Shown: positions 45,251 to 53,991 of the stretch, one piece after another
Numbering within the stretch: the first letter of the stretch is position 1
Layout: each line of letters starts with the position of its first letter
Assembly (NCBI GenBank): GCA_052143655.1
Contig: JBKQSL010000445.1
Span: 1-64,000, forward strand
Source of the DNA: CAVSUR01 sp052143655
GTDB taxonomy: Bacteria > Actinomycetota > Actinomycetes > Streptosporangiales > Streptosporangiaceae
Reading direction: 5' to 3'
DNA: 64,000 bases
Translations under genes and position numbers: made by a program
The notes under the pieces: generated by a model
What the model was told of the DNA's origin: nothing
Database searches by the model: none
Seen by the model: the letters and a program-made list of their open reading frames with translations, nothing else

Positions 45251-46117
45251 ATGCCCATCTACAGCGAACTCGCCGCTCTGCTGGACGATGTCGCGGGCCG
45301 TGTCGACCGCTGGACCCGGCAGGAGGCGTGGGAGCCGGAGCCCGGATCGCCGGGGGCGGCGGAACTGGCCAACACCGAGGTACGGGCCGGCGGCTCGGCG
45401 TGGGGGGAGCGCCCCACGCGGACCGTGTTCCAGCTCGGGCAGATGCAGATGAAGATGGTGGTCGAGTACGCCCGGTCCACCGCGTTGCTGGTGGCCGCTG
45501 AGCGCCCGGCGCCAGGTATCGAGGTGGAGACGCGCGCCGCGCTGGAAGCGGCGTCGGTGACCTGGTGGCTGTTTGCACCCGGGCTGACCGCGCGCCAGCG
45601 AGTGTGCCGCCTGCAGCTGTTGCGCCGTAACAGCGCGCGCGAACTGGCCAGGAGCATCGGTGAAGTCGGGGCGGACGCCACTGCCGCCGGGGGCGAGACG
45701 GTTCCCGCGATCGAGGCATACGGCCAGAGCCTCGGCCTCGCGCCGTTCGGGCAGGGCGGCGACGAGCTTGAGGGCCAAATCCGGCCGCGCTACACCGCTC
45801 GCGTGACGGATCTCACGACCGAACTGGGGTACGTCGGCGGCTACAGCATCTATTCCGGTGTGGCCCACGCCGAGTTGGCAGGGGTGTGGCGCCTGTTCGG
45901 AGAGACAGCGACGACCGTGCGGGACCGGCAGCCGATCCACTCGCCAGTCCCGAACCCCGAGGCTTCACATGCCGCCACGGACGGCGTCCTGAAGGCCCTG
46001 ATGGGGCCCGCGGAGAGGACCGCGTTCCTGTTCGGGTGGCCGTCGCCGGGGCTGGCGGACGAGTACAGCGCGACCGTCGACCGCATGAACGCCGAGATGA
46101 CGCGCCTGAAGCCATAA
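45251..46117 (+). CDS. helix-rich protein of unknown function
   Basis: About 288 residues from MPIYSELAALLDDVAGRVDR. The body is helical: FQLGQMQMKMVVEYARSTAL, TRAALEAASVTWWLFAPG and GGYSIYSGVAHAELAGVWRL. I have seen this pattern in many actinomycete hypothetical proteins, somewhat like the DUF5677 group, but no function is assigned. The ATG at 45251 has GGCGGGA twelve bases upstream; a TTG at 45191 is possible. There is a His-containing end (SGVAHAEL) reminiscent of HEPN helices, but without the RxxxxxH motif. It precedes the possible nuclease gene by about 100 bases in the same direction. Confidence 0.65.
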   Translation: MPIYSELAALLDDVAGRVDRWTRQEAWEPEPGSPGAAELANTEVRAGGSAWGERPTRTVFQLGQMQMKMVVEYARSTALLVAAERPAPGIEVETRAALEAASVTWWLFAPGLTARQRVCRLQLLRRNSARELARSIGEVGADATAAGGETVPAIEAYGQSLGLAPFGQGGDELEGQIRPRYTARVTDLTTELGYVGGYSIYSGVAHAELAGVWRLFGETATTVRDRQPIHSPVPNPEASHAATDGVLKALMGPAERTAFLFGWPSPGLADEYSATVDRMNAEMTRLKP

Positions 46118-46213
46118 CCACGGCCGAACAATCGGGACCCAACAGCCACGGGATTAGCAGGCGCCCGGCTCGCGATCACGCGCGCTCGGCGCCCGGGGCG
46201 GGAAGATGATGTC

Positions 46214-47473
46214 ATGACGCGGGAACCGGGACCGGCGGCTGGCGCGGCGGGGGACAGCGGGACTGACTGGCGTGGTGATGGCCTGCGCCCCACCTGGAAT
46301 CTGTACCGGGGGATGGCCCAGTCCATGCAGAACCCGGCCCGGCGTGAGGCCGTGTTGTGGGCACTTGGCCAGCTTGAGAGCCTGATGGGACCCGACTGGC
46401 TGGAACGCTGCTTCGACCACACCGGCCACGTGCCCGCCGAAGTCAACCTCGGCAGCGCGCATGTGGCCGCGACCGGGAACCTGCTAGATCTCGCCCTGCG
46501 CTACTACGTGCTCGAAGGCGCCCCAGGGGTGGATGTGGTGCGCGCGGAGATGCGCGGGGACGTGCGAGACGAACGCAGGTGGCATTCGGCCCTGCAGCTG
46601 GAGGTCGCCGCGCTGGCGGCCCGGGACGGGTTCACGGTGGCGCTGGAAGCCGCTTCCCCCGCGTCGGCCAGACCGAGCGATGTGACCCTTGTGCGCGACG
46701 GTCAGGAAATGCGGGTCGAGACATTCCTGCTCCTCCCGGACGAGGGGACTCAGGAAGCGACCGCATTCTGGGACAAGTTCAGCCACGACACGCTCTGGAT
46801 CGGCGGGGAATTCAACGTCGGGATCAGCGGTGACCTCGGCCAGCGCGTCAGCGGTGACGACTACCAGGAACTGCTGCGCCAGATCCGGGTGGCGGCCGAG
46901 GAGGCGGCGGCCACGGGGCAGCGACAGCCTGTCGGGTACGCCGGAGCGCGGCTGATGATCCTTCCCCCGGGACAGCACGACTATCAGCTCAACGGGGCCG
47001 TCGAGGAAAGCAGGGGCTGGCCCCGGGCGGAAGCGAAACTGGTGAAGAAGGCCCGGCAAGCCGCCGAGGCGGGCGGCGGCTGGCTGCGCGCCGACATCCG
47101 TGACGGCATGTGGATGTTCACCCCCTGGGCCCGCGCTGACCTGCGCGACAAGATCGAACAGATCGCGCAACACGTCGCCAGCGCCCTACGGCGAGTTCCC
47201 GGGATCGACGGCGCTGTCCTCAGCAACGGCACCGGGTTCGCGCAAAGCCAGTTCCACGGCGAGTCAGCCCGCACCACACAGGGCTGCTACGGCATCCGGC
47301 GTGTCCTCCCAGCCGCACGCGTCCGCGAGACCATGATCATCCCAGTCACCCCACGCGGGCACTCCCAGGCCACCACCTGGCTGCGGATGTATGACGCAGA
47401 AGAACACTGGCTCGACTGGGCGCTCGCACGCGCCGGGCTTCCCACCCGCCACCAGATCTTCGGCGAACAGTGA
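46214..47473 (+). CDS. protein with PD-(D/E)XK-like domain
   Basis: A 419-residue protein whose middle segment WHSALQLEVAALAARDGFTV, then PSDVTLVRDGQEMRVETFLL (about 120-178), has the helix, beta-hairpin and D...ExT pattern of PD-(D/E)XK nuclease-like domains, with Thr where Lys is usual. The C-terminal half is mixed, with WMFTPWARADLRDKIEQIAQ and ATTWLRMYDAEEHWLDWALA. There are no membrane segments. The start has GGGAAGATGATGTC upstream. Neighbours in the same direction are the helix-rich gene and the ApeA-like gene. A DNA- or RNA-binding defence role is possible, but this is inferred from fold pattern only. Confidence 0.65.
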   Translation: MTREPGPAAGAAGDSGTDWRGDGLRPTWNLYRGMAQSMQNPARREAVLWALGQLESLMGPDWLERCFDHTGHVPAEVNLGSAHVAATGNLLDLALRYYVLEGAPGVDVVRAEMRGDVRDERRWHSALQLEVAALAARDGFTVALEAASPASARPSDVTLVRDGQEMRVETFLLLPDEGTQEATAFWDKFSHDTLWIGGEFNVGISGDLGQRVSGDDYQELLRQIRVAAEEAAATGQRQPVGYAGARLMILPPGQHDYQLNGAVEESRGWPRAEAKLVKKARQAAEAGGGWLRADIRDGMWMFTPWARADLRDKIEQIAQHVASALRRVPGIDGAVLSNGTGFAQSQFHGESARTTQGCYGIRRVLPAARVRETMIIPVTPRGHSQATTWLRMYDAEEHWLDWALARAGLPTRHQIFGEQ

Positions 47474-47603
47474 GAGCAATCGCGATGATCGGCTGCCCCT
47501 GTCATGACCTGCCCTGCCGGCGCACAGCGGCGAGCCCTTCACGCTGGGCGTGCCGGGGGATGAGCGCTCGCCGGAGGGGTCACCACGGTGCCATGCTGCG
47601 CGG

Positions 47604-49100
47604 ATGGAGTTCTTCACGGCGCGCGGGAGGTTCTGGCTGCCGCGAGAGCATGACCGGGTTGCGGTGGCTGGGGCCGTGTCCTTTCAAGAAGACGGCGTCC
47701 GCCTGGAACTGGAAGGCTCGCTGCGATCACAAGAACGGCGACCCGGTCACGGAGGCTTCGGCGCTCCTGCTGAGCTAAGCGAACCTGTCATCCACGGGTT
47801 CCTGCGCGATGGCCGCGAAGTGACACTGCTGGCCGCTCGCGGGTTCAGCTGGCAAGCCGATGACATTGGCGAGGACTGGCGGGCGGAGTTCCTGCTCTGT
47901 GGCGGCCACTTCCAGGATGACAAGTTCGTTGAGGCTCAGGTCTGTTTCGACTACCTGTCGCCATGGGCCCGGCCCGATGCTGTCGTCACGCGCAACCCCG
48001 GTGAGGACCGGGTCGTGATCGACATCGAAGACACGGTCGTGGACATGGCATCATTCGACAGCCGGACGAAGATCAAGCTGTGCACCGGAGTCGAGGGGCG
48101 CTCCAGTGAGGGCTCCGTGCATCTTGACCAGTGGGCGGCGTTCGAGATCACCGGCTCATCCAGGAAGCGCCGGACAGTCAAGGACGTGCTGGACGGCTGG
48201 GTACGCCCGCTTCAAGACCTGCTGGTCTTCTCCGTGGGCCGCCCCGTGCGGATTGACCACATAGCCGTAAGCCCTCGCCGCCGGGATGCCAACCGCAAGG
48301 CGCTGGCGGAGGTCTACTGCCAGCTGATACAGCCGCCACCTGGCCGAAGGCCCACCGCGAGCGACCTGGTGAGTTACACGTCCCCGGCGCTGCTCACCTA
48401 CAGAGACTCACCAGTGCCGTTCGAACGGCTGATCCCGGCCTGGTTCGAGCTTCATCAACGCCTGGCCGACGTCATCACGGACCTCTGCGGCCCGTACTAC
48501 GCGCCTTTCATCTACAGCGGCCACCGGTACGCGTCGACTTTTCAGAGCGCGGAAGGGCTCGCGAACAGCCTCCTCTCGGCGAAGCAGAAGACCCGTCGAG
48601 AGCACAAGGCCAGAGTGAAGCGGGTCATGGACGCACTGGCCAAGGCCAATCTCGAACAGGCGGACCTGGACTGGGCCGCCCCCATCCTGAACCAGCGCAA
48701 CAACAAGAAACTGACCGAGCTAGTCGAAGAGCTCATCCTCGGCGCCGGGGAGATCGGGACCATGCTCCTGGACGCGGCTCCCCAGCTACCCCAAGAAGCT
48801 GCCACCGCGAGGGCGCGTGTCTCACACCCGGGGCAGGGTGGGCCGAACGTCTATCACCGGTACTGGATTGGAGAAGCGCTGACCTGGGTCGTGCGGGTGC
48901 TCGTCCTCGCGCAGCTAGGTGTACCCCTAGACAGCCTCAGTCGGCAGGCCAGCCAGAAGGCCAGCTTCCAGGAGGTCTTGACCCGACTCAAGACTGGCGG
49001 CGCGCCTCCACGGCCGAGCAAATCCCCGGGCTATCACCACGGCAGCTGCCCTGTGAACCATCGCACGCGCCAAGCCGCAGAGCGATGCCGCAACCGATAG
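47604..49100 (+). CDS. ApeA-like anti-phage HEPN protein
   Basis: About 498 residues from MEFFTARGRFWLPREHDRVA; upstream in-frame starts look non-coding. The N-terminal domain (GRFWLP, then GAVSFQEDGVRLELEGSL and REVTLLAARGFSW) matches the ApeA N-terminal domain. The C-terminal helical part has ATARARVSHPGQGG followed by YHRYWIGEALTWVVRVLVLA, with R-x4-H as the HEPN RNase motif (Arg and His at about 424-430). ApeA is a single-gene defence that halts phage growth by RNA cleavage. The last 30 residues are a basic tail. The domain call is good; activity is inferred. Confidence 0.75.
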   Translation: MEFFTARGRFWLPREHDRVAVAGAVSFQEDGVRLELEGSLRSQERRPGHGGFGAPAELSEPVIHGFLRDGREVTLLAARGFSWQADDIGEDWRAEFLLCGGHFQDDKFVEAQVCFDYLSPWARPDAVVTRNPGEDRVVIDIEDTVVDMASFDSRTKIKLCTGVEGRSSEGSVHLDQWAAFEITGSSRKRRTVKDVLDGWVRPLQDLLVFSVGRPVRIDHIAVSPRRRDANRKALAEVYCQLIQPPPGRRPTASDLVSYTSPALLTYRDSPVPFERLIPAWFELHQRLADVITDLCGPYYAPFIYSGHRYASTFQSAEGLANSLLSAKQKTRREHKARVKRVMDALAKANLEQADLDWAAPILNQRNNKKLTELVEELILGAGEIGTMLLDAAPQLPQEAATARARVSHPGQGGPNVYHRYWIGEALTWVVRVLVLAQLGVPLDSLSRQASQKASFQEVLTRLKTGGAPPRPSKSPGYHHGSCPVNHRTRQAAERCRNR

Positions 49101-49122
49101 GCGACTCCGGGCACCCACCTCT

Positions 49123-49678
49123 AATATCACCAGTCTGCTCCTGCTCGGCCGGGCATCGCTTCCGGCGCTGGCCTACCTGCGCGGCTCGTGGCTGGCGTGG
49201 CTGCTGGTTGCCGCGATGACCATCGGTCACTGTCCGGATCGCTGGCCCCGGCCGGAACCGGCCCTCCCCGCGCGCTCAGCACCAGGTCATCCGGCCGTGC
49301 CGCGCTCGACCTGATCCCCATGTTCGCCGCAGCCTCCGCGATCCGCGCCATCCTCGCAGCAGGCCTCGCGCTGCGCGGCGGCCTGGCCGTCCAGCTCATC
49401 GCCGGCTCAGCGCTGTCCTGCGCGGTCAGCAACCTGCCCGCCGCCGCGGCGCTCCGGCCGGCCGGGACGGCCGGGCTGTGGGCCGCCATCCTGGCCACCG
49501 CCATCGGCCTGGGTCTGCTGCTCACCGGCTCGCTCGCACCTTGATCTGTCGGCGGATTGCCCGCGACGCCGGCACCGTCCTCAGTGCCTGGCAGTTCACC
49601 GACATCGGGTCCGTACTCGTACCCGCCCAGCTGGCTGCCGCGGCCATTGGCCTCCACCTCGCCGGCGCGTTGCGCTGA
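49123..49678 (+). pseudogene. decayed C-terminal fragment of an ArsB-like permease
   Basis: Three frames each hold part of one protein: ITSLLLLGRASLPALAYLRG (from 49123), LIPMFAAASAIRAILAAGLA through SALSCAVSNLPAAAALRPAG (to 49544), and TLICRRIARDAGTVLSAWQF to the end (49678). Together they match the last helices of the arsenite permease/SLC13-like family, including SNLPAAAA. At least two frame breaks separate them (around 49215-49310, and at GCACC near 49528) and there is no N-terminal half. It is a remnant of a larger gene. Confidence 0.65.
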
Positions 49679-49787
49679 CCAGGCCAGCTCGGTGTCCGCC
49701 GCGGGGCGGGTACAGTCCGTAACCGCTGCTGCTGGGGTGAACGCAAGGAGGCCCCATGGATCTGGGCAAGGTTTCTTGTTGAGCTCG

Positions 49788-49991
49788 TCAGGCGTGGTGC
49801 TCCTGCTCGACGACGTGGATCTCGCCAGACAGCGTCCACGTTGCACCGGGGGCCTGCTGGCACAGGACCTGTCCGGCCACGCACAGGTGATCGGCCGGGT
49901 TCCATTGCACCCCGGTTCCGCGCAGGTGGACGAGCATGTCGGTGACACCGAGGACCGCGCGGCCGTCATTGAGCAACGTCTGTGCGATCAT
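49788..49991 (-). CDS. small hypothetical protein (tentative)
   Basis: A 67-codon frame, MIAQTLLNDGRAVLGVTDML onward, with even composition and no low-complexity; no strong ribosome site. The same frame continues upstream as TVCEIAARLAVATGRPADMI, which also looks coding, so this may be the end of a longer broken gene. No family recognised. Confidence 0.35.
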   Translation of the reverse strand: MIAQTLLNDGRAVLGVTDMLVHLRGTGVQWNPADHLCVAGQVLCQQAPGATWTLSGEIHVVEQEHHA

Positions 49992-50047
49992 GTCCGCCGG
50001 GCGCCCGGTGGCAACGGCGAGCCGGGCAGCGATCTCGCAGACCGTCC

Positions 50048-50365
50048 GAGCACTTCGCCCGGCCCGCTGACGGCGCCGTGTACGCGGTGATGCGGGACAT
50101 GGACCTGGCCGGGATGCCAGTCGACCCGGTGACCATCACCTGGGCTGCGGCCCGCCGCGGGCTGCCCGCCCATCCGGACATGCTGGTCGGCGGCACTGGC
50201 GCGTTCGCCGACGCCAGCGCCGGCGAGGTGTTCCGGCACGGCATCCTCGCCGCGATCGCCCGGGCAGGGCGGGACATCCGCGCCGCTGCCGCCAGCCCCG
50301 GCTGCGCTGCCGCCCGGCTGCTGACGGTTGCGGATGACCAGTTGCGAGGGGTGGAAGCCGCGGCC
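50048..50365 (+). pseudogene. fragment like the DnaB helicase N-terminal domain
   Basis: The frame encodes EHFARPADGAVYAVMRDMDL, then GMPVDPVTITWAAARRGL, a close match to the N-terminal domain of replicative DnaB helicases. The first helices are missing and there is no ATPase domain; beyond 50365 the frame turns into arginine-rich noise. The fragment stands between the other remnants, so this stretch seems to be a recombination scar. Confidence 0.55.
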
Positions 50366-50621
50366 GGGCCTGGCCTGCCCGGTCCGTCGGCTGGCCGTCA
50401 CGCCGGGCCGGGCACGCTGCAGGCCGTGGCGCCGCTGCGCCGCCCGGTTCCCGGCCCGGAACGCGAGGCGGCGTCGTTACGAGCCTGCGCCGCGCCAGTC
50501 AAGGACGGCCGCGCGCATCGGTCCACGCAGGCGGCACTGTCCACACCCTGTGGCCGGGCCGCTGGCGGCGGGCATCCGGGCTGCGATGCTCTGCCTGTCA
50601 CCGAAGATCGGAGCACGGAAA

Positions 50622-51050
50622 ATGAGCCCTCCGCAGTCCCGCCGCGAACAGCTGGAGCACGCCGCCGGCCTGCCCGCGATCCTCGACGCCGCCTGCGATG
50701 CGTTCGAGGGCATGCTGGCCGGCCTGCGAGCCGGCGAGGACGCCGCCGACGGCTGGTTCGCCGCGTTCGTGCTCGCCGCCGCCGAGGCCGCGGACGGCCG
50801 GGACGCGCTGCTGTTCGCGCCATCCCTGCCGCCAGCCCGCAGTACCGGATGGCCCGGCGCCGATCAGACGCTCACGGGGCCCGAATCCGGTGCCATCGCC
50901 GCTGCCGCGGCCGGGCTGAGCAGGGTGCTGGCTGTCCGCCTTCGCGCAGCGGGCCGCAGCGCGGCCAGCCCAGGTGACCGGGACGCGTGCCTGGCCGCCG
51001 CCCGGTCCGCCGGGGAAATCAGCCGGCTGCTCGGCGGGGGCGGACCGTGA
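50622..51050 (+). CDS. uncharacterised helical protein, first of a coupled pair
   Basis: A 142-residue protein from ATG 50622, with GGAG ten bases upstream. It is alanine-rich and helical (LPAILDAACDAFEGMLAGLR, GAIAAAAAGLSRVLAVRLRA) without membrane segments. Its stop overlaps the GTG of the next gene (GTGA). The family is not recognised. The pair resembles uncharacterised genes carried near mobile elements in actinomycetes, but I cannot name a system. Confidence 0.65.
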   Translation: MSPPQSRREQLEHAAGLPAILDAACDAFEGMLAGLRAGEDAADGWFAAFVLAAAEAADGRDALLFAPSLPPARSTGWPGADQTLTGPESGAIAAAAAGLSRVLAVRLRAAGRSAASPGDRDACLAAARSAGEISRLLGGGGP

Positions 51051-52918
51051 GCGGGCCGCCGGTGTTCGGGGACTTCCTGGACCTGGCCCGCAGCTCGCTC
51101 GGATCGCCCGCCGAGCAGCGCACAGCCGCCGCCGGCGGCGGCGACATTCAGCAGGTAAGCACGTGCCTGCTGCGGGTTATCGTCGCGATGGACCGGTTCG
51201 TGCAGGACATCACCACCGGCCCGGCCGCGATGCCCGCTCCCGGCTCGCCGCCGCGCCGTGCCTGGGCGGACGCGGCCAGCCAGGCACGTGACGCGCTCGC
51301 GAATGCCACGGCGGTCCTGGCCGCCCCGGCACCACAGCGCAGGCGGGCCCGCCAGGGTGACAGCGACCTGGGCCGCCGGCTGGCCCGGACAGCGGTGGCG
51401 CTGGCTGCGGGCCGGGACCTGCTGCACACCCACATCGGAACCGGCACCGGCGGCCCGCGTGAAATCAGCTCGGAATGGGCGCTGACCGTCACCTCCCCGG
51501 CAGCCGCCCGGGCGGTGCTGTGGGAACTGGGCGCGCTATGCCGGCAGATCGCCCCGGTGACCGCCCAGTTCGCCCTCGCACCGGGCTCATACGGAACGCC
51601 TGAGGCACGCCGCGACCTCACTGCCGCCTGCCAGTGGCTGTGGGTGCTGAGCGCGCACATCGAGAACGCGCACCGTAAGGCGCCGCTGCGCGCCTATGAC
51701 GCCGAGATCCTCCGCGCTATCCCGGCCAGCTCACCGCCGCAACGGCGCCTCCCGCGCCCGGCCGACCCGGTCGCCGGGCTATGCGAGGGAGTGACCAGCA
51801 GCGCCTGGCGGGCCCGGGACGCGGCACGCCAGGCACGGCTCCGGCCGCCATGGTCACCGGGCCTGACTGCGAACGCGCTGCGCCAGGTCGCCGCCGCCAG
51901 CACGGTCACCAGCCACAACTGCCAGACCCTGCTCCAGGCCCTCGCCATCCGGGCCGGCGATGGCAGCGAGGCCAGCGCCCGGCTGGAGCGCGCCGCCGAG
52001 GCCGCCGGACAGGCCCGAGACGGCTGGGTCCAGGTAGCGCACGCCCTGGACCAGGTCACCACCGACACCCGCGGCCACCTCACGCCGCCTGCCGCCGAGG
52101 CTGCGGACCTGGCGCTGTGGACGGGACGGCTCGCCTACGCCGATCCCGGCTGGACACTCGCGAGCGGGCCCGGCCACCAGCCGCGCACACCGCAGAGCCT
52201 GGCGCCCGGCCACGCCGATCTCCGCCGCGCCGTCAGCGCGATCCATTACGCATGCCACACGCTGGCCACCCTGGCCCGCACCGAACGCGAACAGATCCGC
52301 ACCGCGGGCACAGCCAGGCGAATCCTGGTACCGACCAGGTCCCTGCCGGACACGACAGACATCCCGCGCCCCTTCGCGCCCGCGCCTCCCGACCGCATTA
52401 ACGCCCTCATGGCGGACTACGAGCACGCAGCAGGTGCCGCAGCCGAGGCCACGGCCGCCGTCGGCGATGTTGCCATAGAGGTCCGGGCACCGAGCCGGGT
52501 ACTCACCCTCGCCAGCCCCGCTGCCGATGGCGGCCGCAGTACCCGCACGCGGCGCGCGGGCCCTACCGGGCCCGTGCCGGCAGCAGGGGAGAGACGAGCG
52601 GACCGTGACCGGGCCGAGGAACGCCAGCGCGGGGAACTGCCCGGGCCGGTCGAGCGCACCCTGCAGAACCTGGGCGTCACCGACAACGACCTGCTCCGGC
52701 GCGGAGCCGACCTCGACCACGCCAGCGAGCGCCTGATCATCGAGGCCGCCAGCCAGGCGGAACCCCAGCGGGCACACGCCGCCGGCCCAGGCGCCAGCGC
52801 GTCTGCCGGCAGCACTGAGCTGGTCAACCACGTCCTCGCGGCCGGTGATCCTCGGGCCGCCGCGCTCCTGCAGCGCCGAATAGCCCGGCAGGCCGAGCCA
52901 CGTCAGGCAGAGCCCTGA
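51047..52918 (+). CDS. uncharacterised large helical protein, second of a coupled pair
   Basis: About 623 residues from the GTG at 51047. The whole sequence is helix-rich and Ala/Arg-rich (WADAASQARDALANATAVLA, SHNCQTLLQALAIRAGDGSE, LRRAVSAIHYACHTLATLAR) with a disordered, charged region (about 505-560) before the final helices. No membrane segment, Walker motif or nuclease motif is seen. It may act with the product of the 142-residue gene in one complex, since translation is coupled. Function unknown. Confidence 0.7.
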   Translation: MSGPPVFGDFLDLARSSLGSPAEQRTAAAGGGDIQQVSTCLLRVIVAMDRFVQDITTGPAAMPAPGSPPRRAWADAASQARDALANATAVLAAPAPQRRRARQGDSDLGRRLARTAVALAAGRDLLHTHIGTGTGGPREISSEWALTVTSPAAARAVLWELGALCRQIAPVTAQFALAPGSYGTPEARRDLTAACQWLWVLSAHIENAHRKAPLRAYDAEILRAIPASSPPQRRLPRPADPVAGLCEGVTSSAWRARDAARQARLRPPWSPGLTANALRQVAAASTVTSHNCQTLLQALAIRAGDGSEASARLERAAEAAGQARDGWVQVAHALDQVTTDTRGHLTPPAAEAADLALWTGRLAYADPGWTLASGPGHQPRTPQSLAPGHADLRRAVSAIHYACHTLATLARTEREQIRTAGTARRILVPTRSLPDTTDIPRPFAPAPPDRINALMADYEHAAGAAAEATAAVGDVAIEVRAPSRVLTLASPAADGGRSTRTRRAGPTGPVPAAGERRADRDRAEERQRGELPGPVERTLQNLGVTDNDLLRRGADLDHASERLIIEAASQAEPQRAHAAGPGASASAGSTELVNHVLAAGDPRAAALLQRRIARQAEPRQAEP

Positions 52919-53217
52919 AGCCCGCGCCACAGCAGGACCTCGGCATGCGCATCGACCTCGTGCTCGCCGGGGCGCTCGTCGCGGCGCGCGTGCGCGCCGC
53001 GTGGATCGGCCGCCAGGCGCGCAGGGGCAGCGGGCCAGGCGGCCCCGGTCATCGTCGATCTCGACGACGCGCCCTCGTCCTCCTTGGTCATCGCTGCTGA
53101 CGGGTGGTTTATGCGGCCTCGAACTTGTTGAGGAGCCGTAGTAGCAGATTGGCAAGCAGCACGATCTCCGCTGTAACGGCGGAGCTGGTCGACGCTTATC
53201 AATTTCTGATGGAGCAG

Positions 53218-53991
53218 CTACTCGCTGCCGACGATCATGTAGGAGCGAATCCGCCTGTTCACCATGCGAGCGCAGCCGGATATTTGCACCAGTTGGCTGA
53301 GGTTGCGCCACATCATGCGCCGCACCTCCTCCGGCTCCAGCCCATGGAGCCGCGCGAGGGCATGTTCTACGGGGACTACATTGCCGGGTTGATGCGGTTC
53401 CGGCCCGGTGCGGTCGCCATATGGATGGTCGGTCTCAGTGAGCAGCCGGTCGAGCGGCAGGTGGCGTAGGATACCAGTTCGTCGAAACATCGCCGCGTTG
53501 ACGGAGAAGTAACAGCCAAGCTCGACCGCTCGCCTGGTCGCCGTGACATTGCCGAGCCACCAGTGCAGCACAACGCCGGCCACCGGGCGCAACGACAGCT
53601 CATCGAGGATCTGCGCCGTTGCCCGGTAACTGTGCAAGCTCACGATCCTTGGTTCCTCGGCGAGGATCTCTAGAACGCCGCGGAGCGTCCGGAGTTGTGT
53701 CTCCAGGGGCACCTGAGCGGCACCGTCAAGGCCAAATTCGCTGACGTAGGAGGTCTTCGCGATCAACGAGCGGAATGCGTGCACATCGAAGCTGCGGTGG
53801 CTGCTTGCAAGGCCGGGATGGCTTCCGATGCCCCAGACGATCAGATCGTCCTGGCGCTGCACGGCGGCACGCGACTCTCCGAGTGAGCGTGTGGCCGCGA
53901 AAACCACAGCGCGGAGGCCGTGAAGCTGAGTGGCAGGCACCGCCACGTCGATGTGGGCGTGCAGATCCAGCGGCGGCAATGCGGATCTCAT
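53218..53991 (-). CDS. qatD: QatD, TatD-family metal-dependent hydrolase
   Basis: A 257-residue TatD-like protein with metal ligands in place: LDLHAHID (about 8-15), the Glu of YVSEFGLDG, His of IVSLHSYRA and of VVLHWWLGN, and the Asp of LTETDHPYGD. TatD enzymes are DNA exonucleases; in the Qat system this is the fourth protein and is required for defence. The ATG overlaps the stop of qatC (ATGA). It is last in the operon. An alternative as a housekeeping TatD is excluded by context. Confidence 0.9.
   Translation of the reverse strand: MRSALPPLDLHAHIDVAVPATQLHGLRAVVFAATRSLGESRAAVQRQDDLIVWGIGSHPGLASSHRSFDVHAFRSLIAKTSYVSEFGLDGAAQVPLETQLRTLRGVLEILAEEPRIVSLHSYRATAQILDELSLRPVAGVVLHWWLGNVTATRRAVELGCYFSVNAAMFRRTGILRHLPLDRLLTETDHPYGDRTGPEPHQPGNVVPVEHALARLHGLEPEEVRRMMWRNLSQLVQISGCARMVNRRIRSYMIVGSE

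Noticed and set aside
50977..51046. Upstream start for the 623-residue gene at 50987
   Set aside because: It would overlap the preceding gene by 64 bases; the GTGA overlap at 51047 is the usual coupling.
53100..53165. Minus-strand peptide ending LLANLLLRLLNKFEAA
   Set aside because: It looks like the tail of a real protein, but stop codons directly upstream leave only about 25 codons, so no gene can be supported.
53166..53184. Hairpin CTCCGC...GGCGGAG downstream of qatD as terminator
   Set aside because: Short stem, no T tract in either direction; too weak to call.
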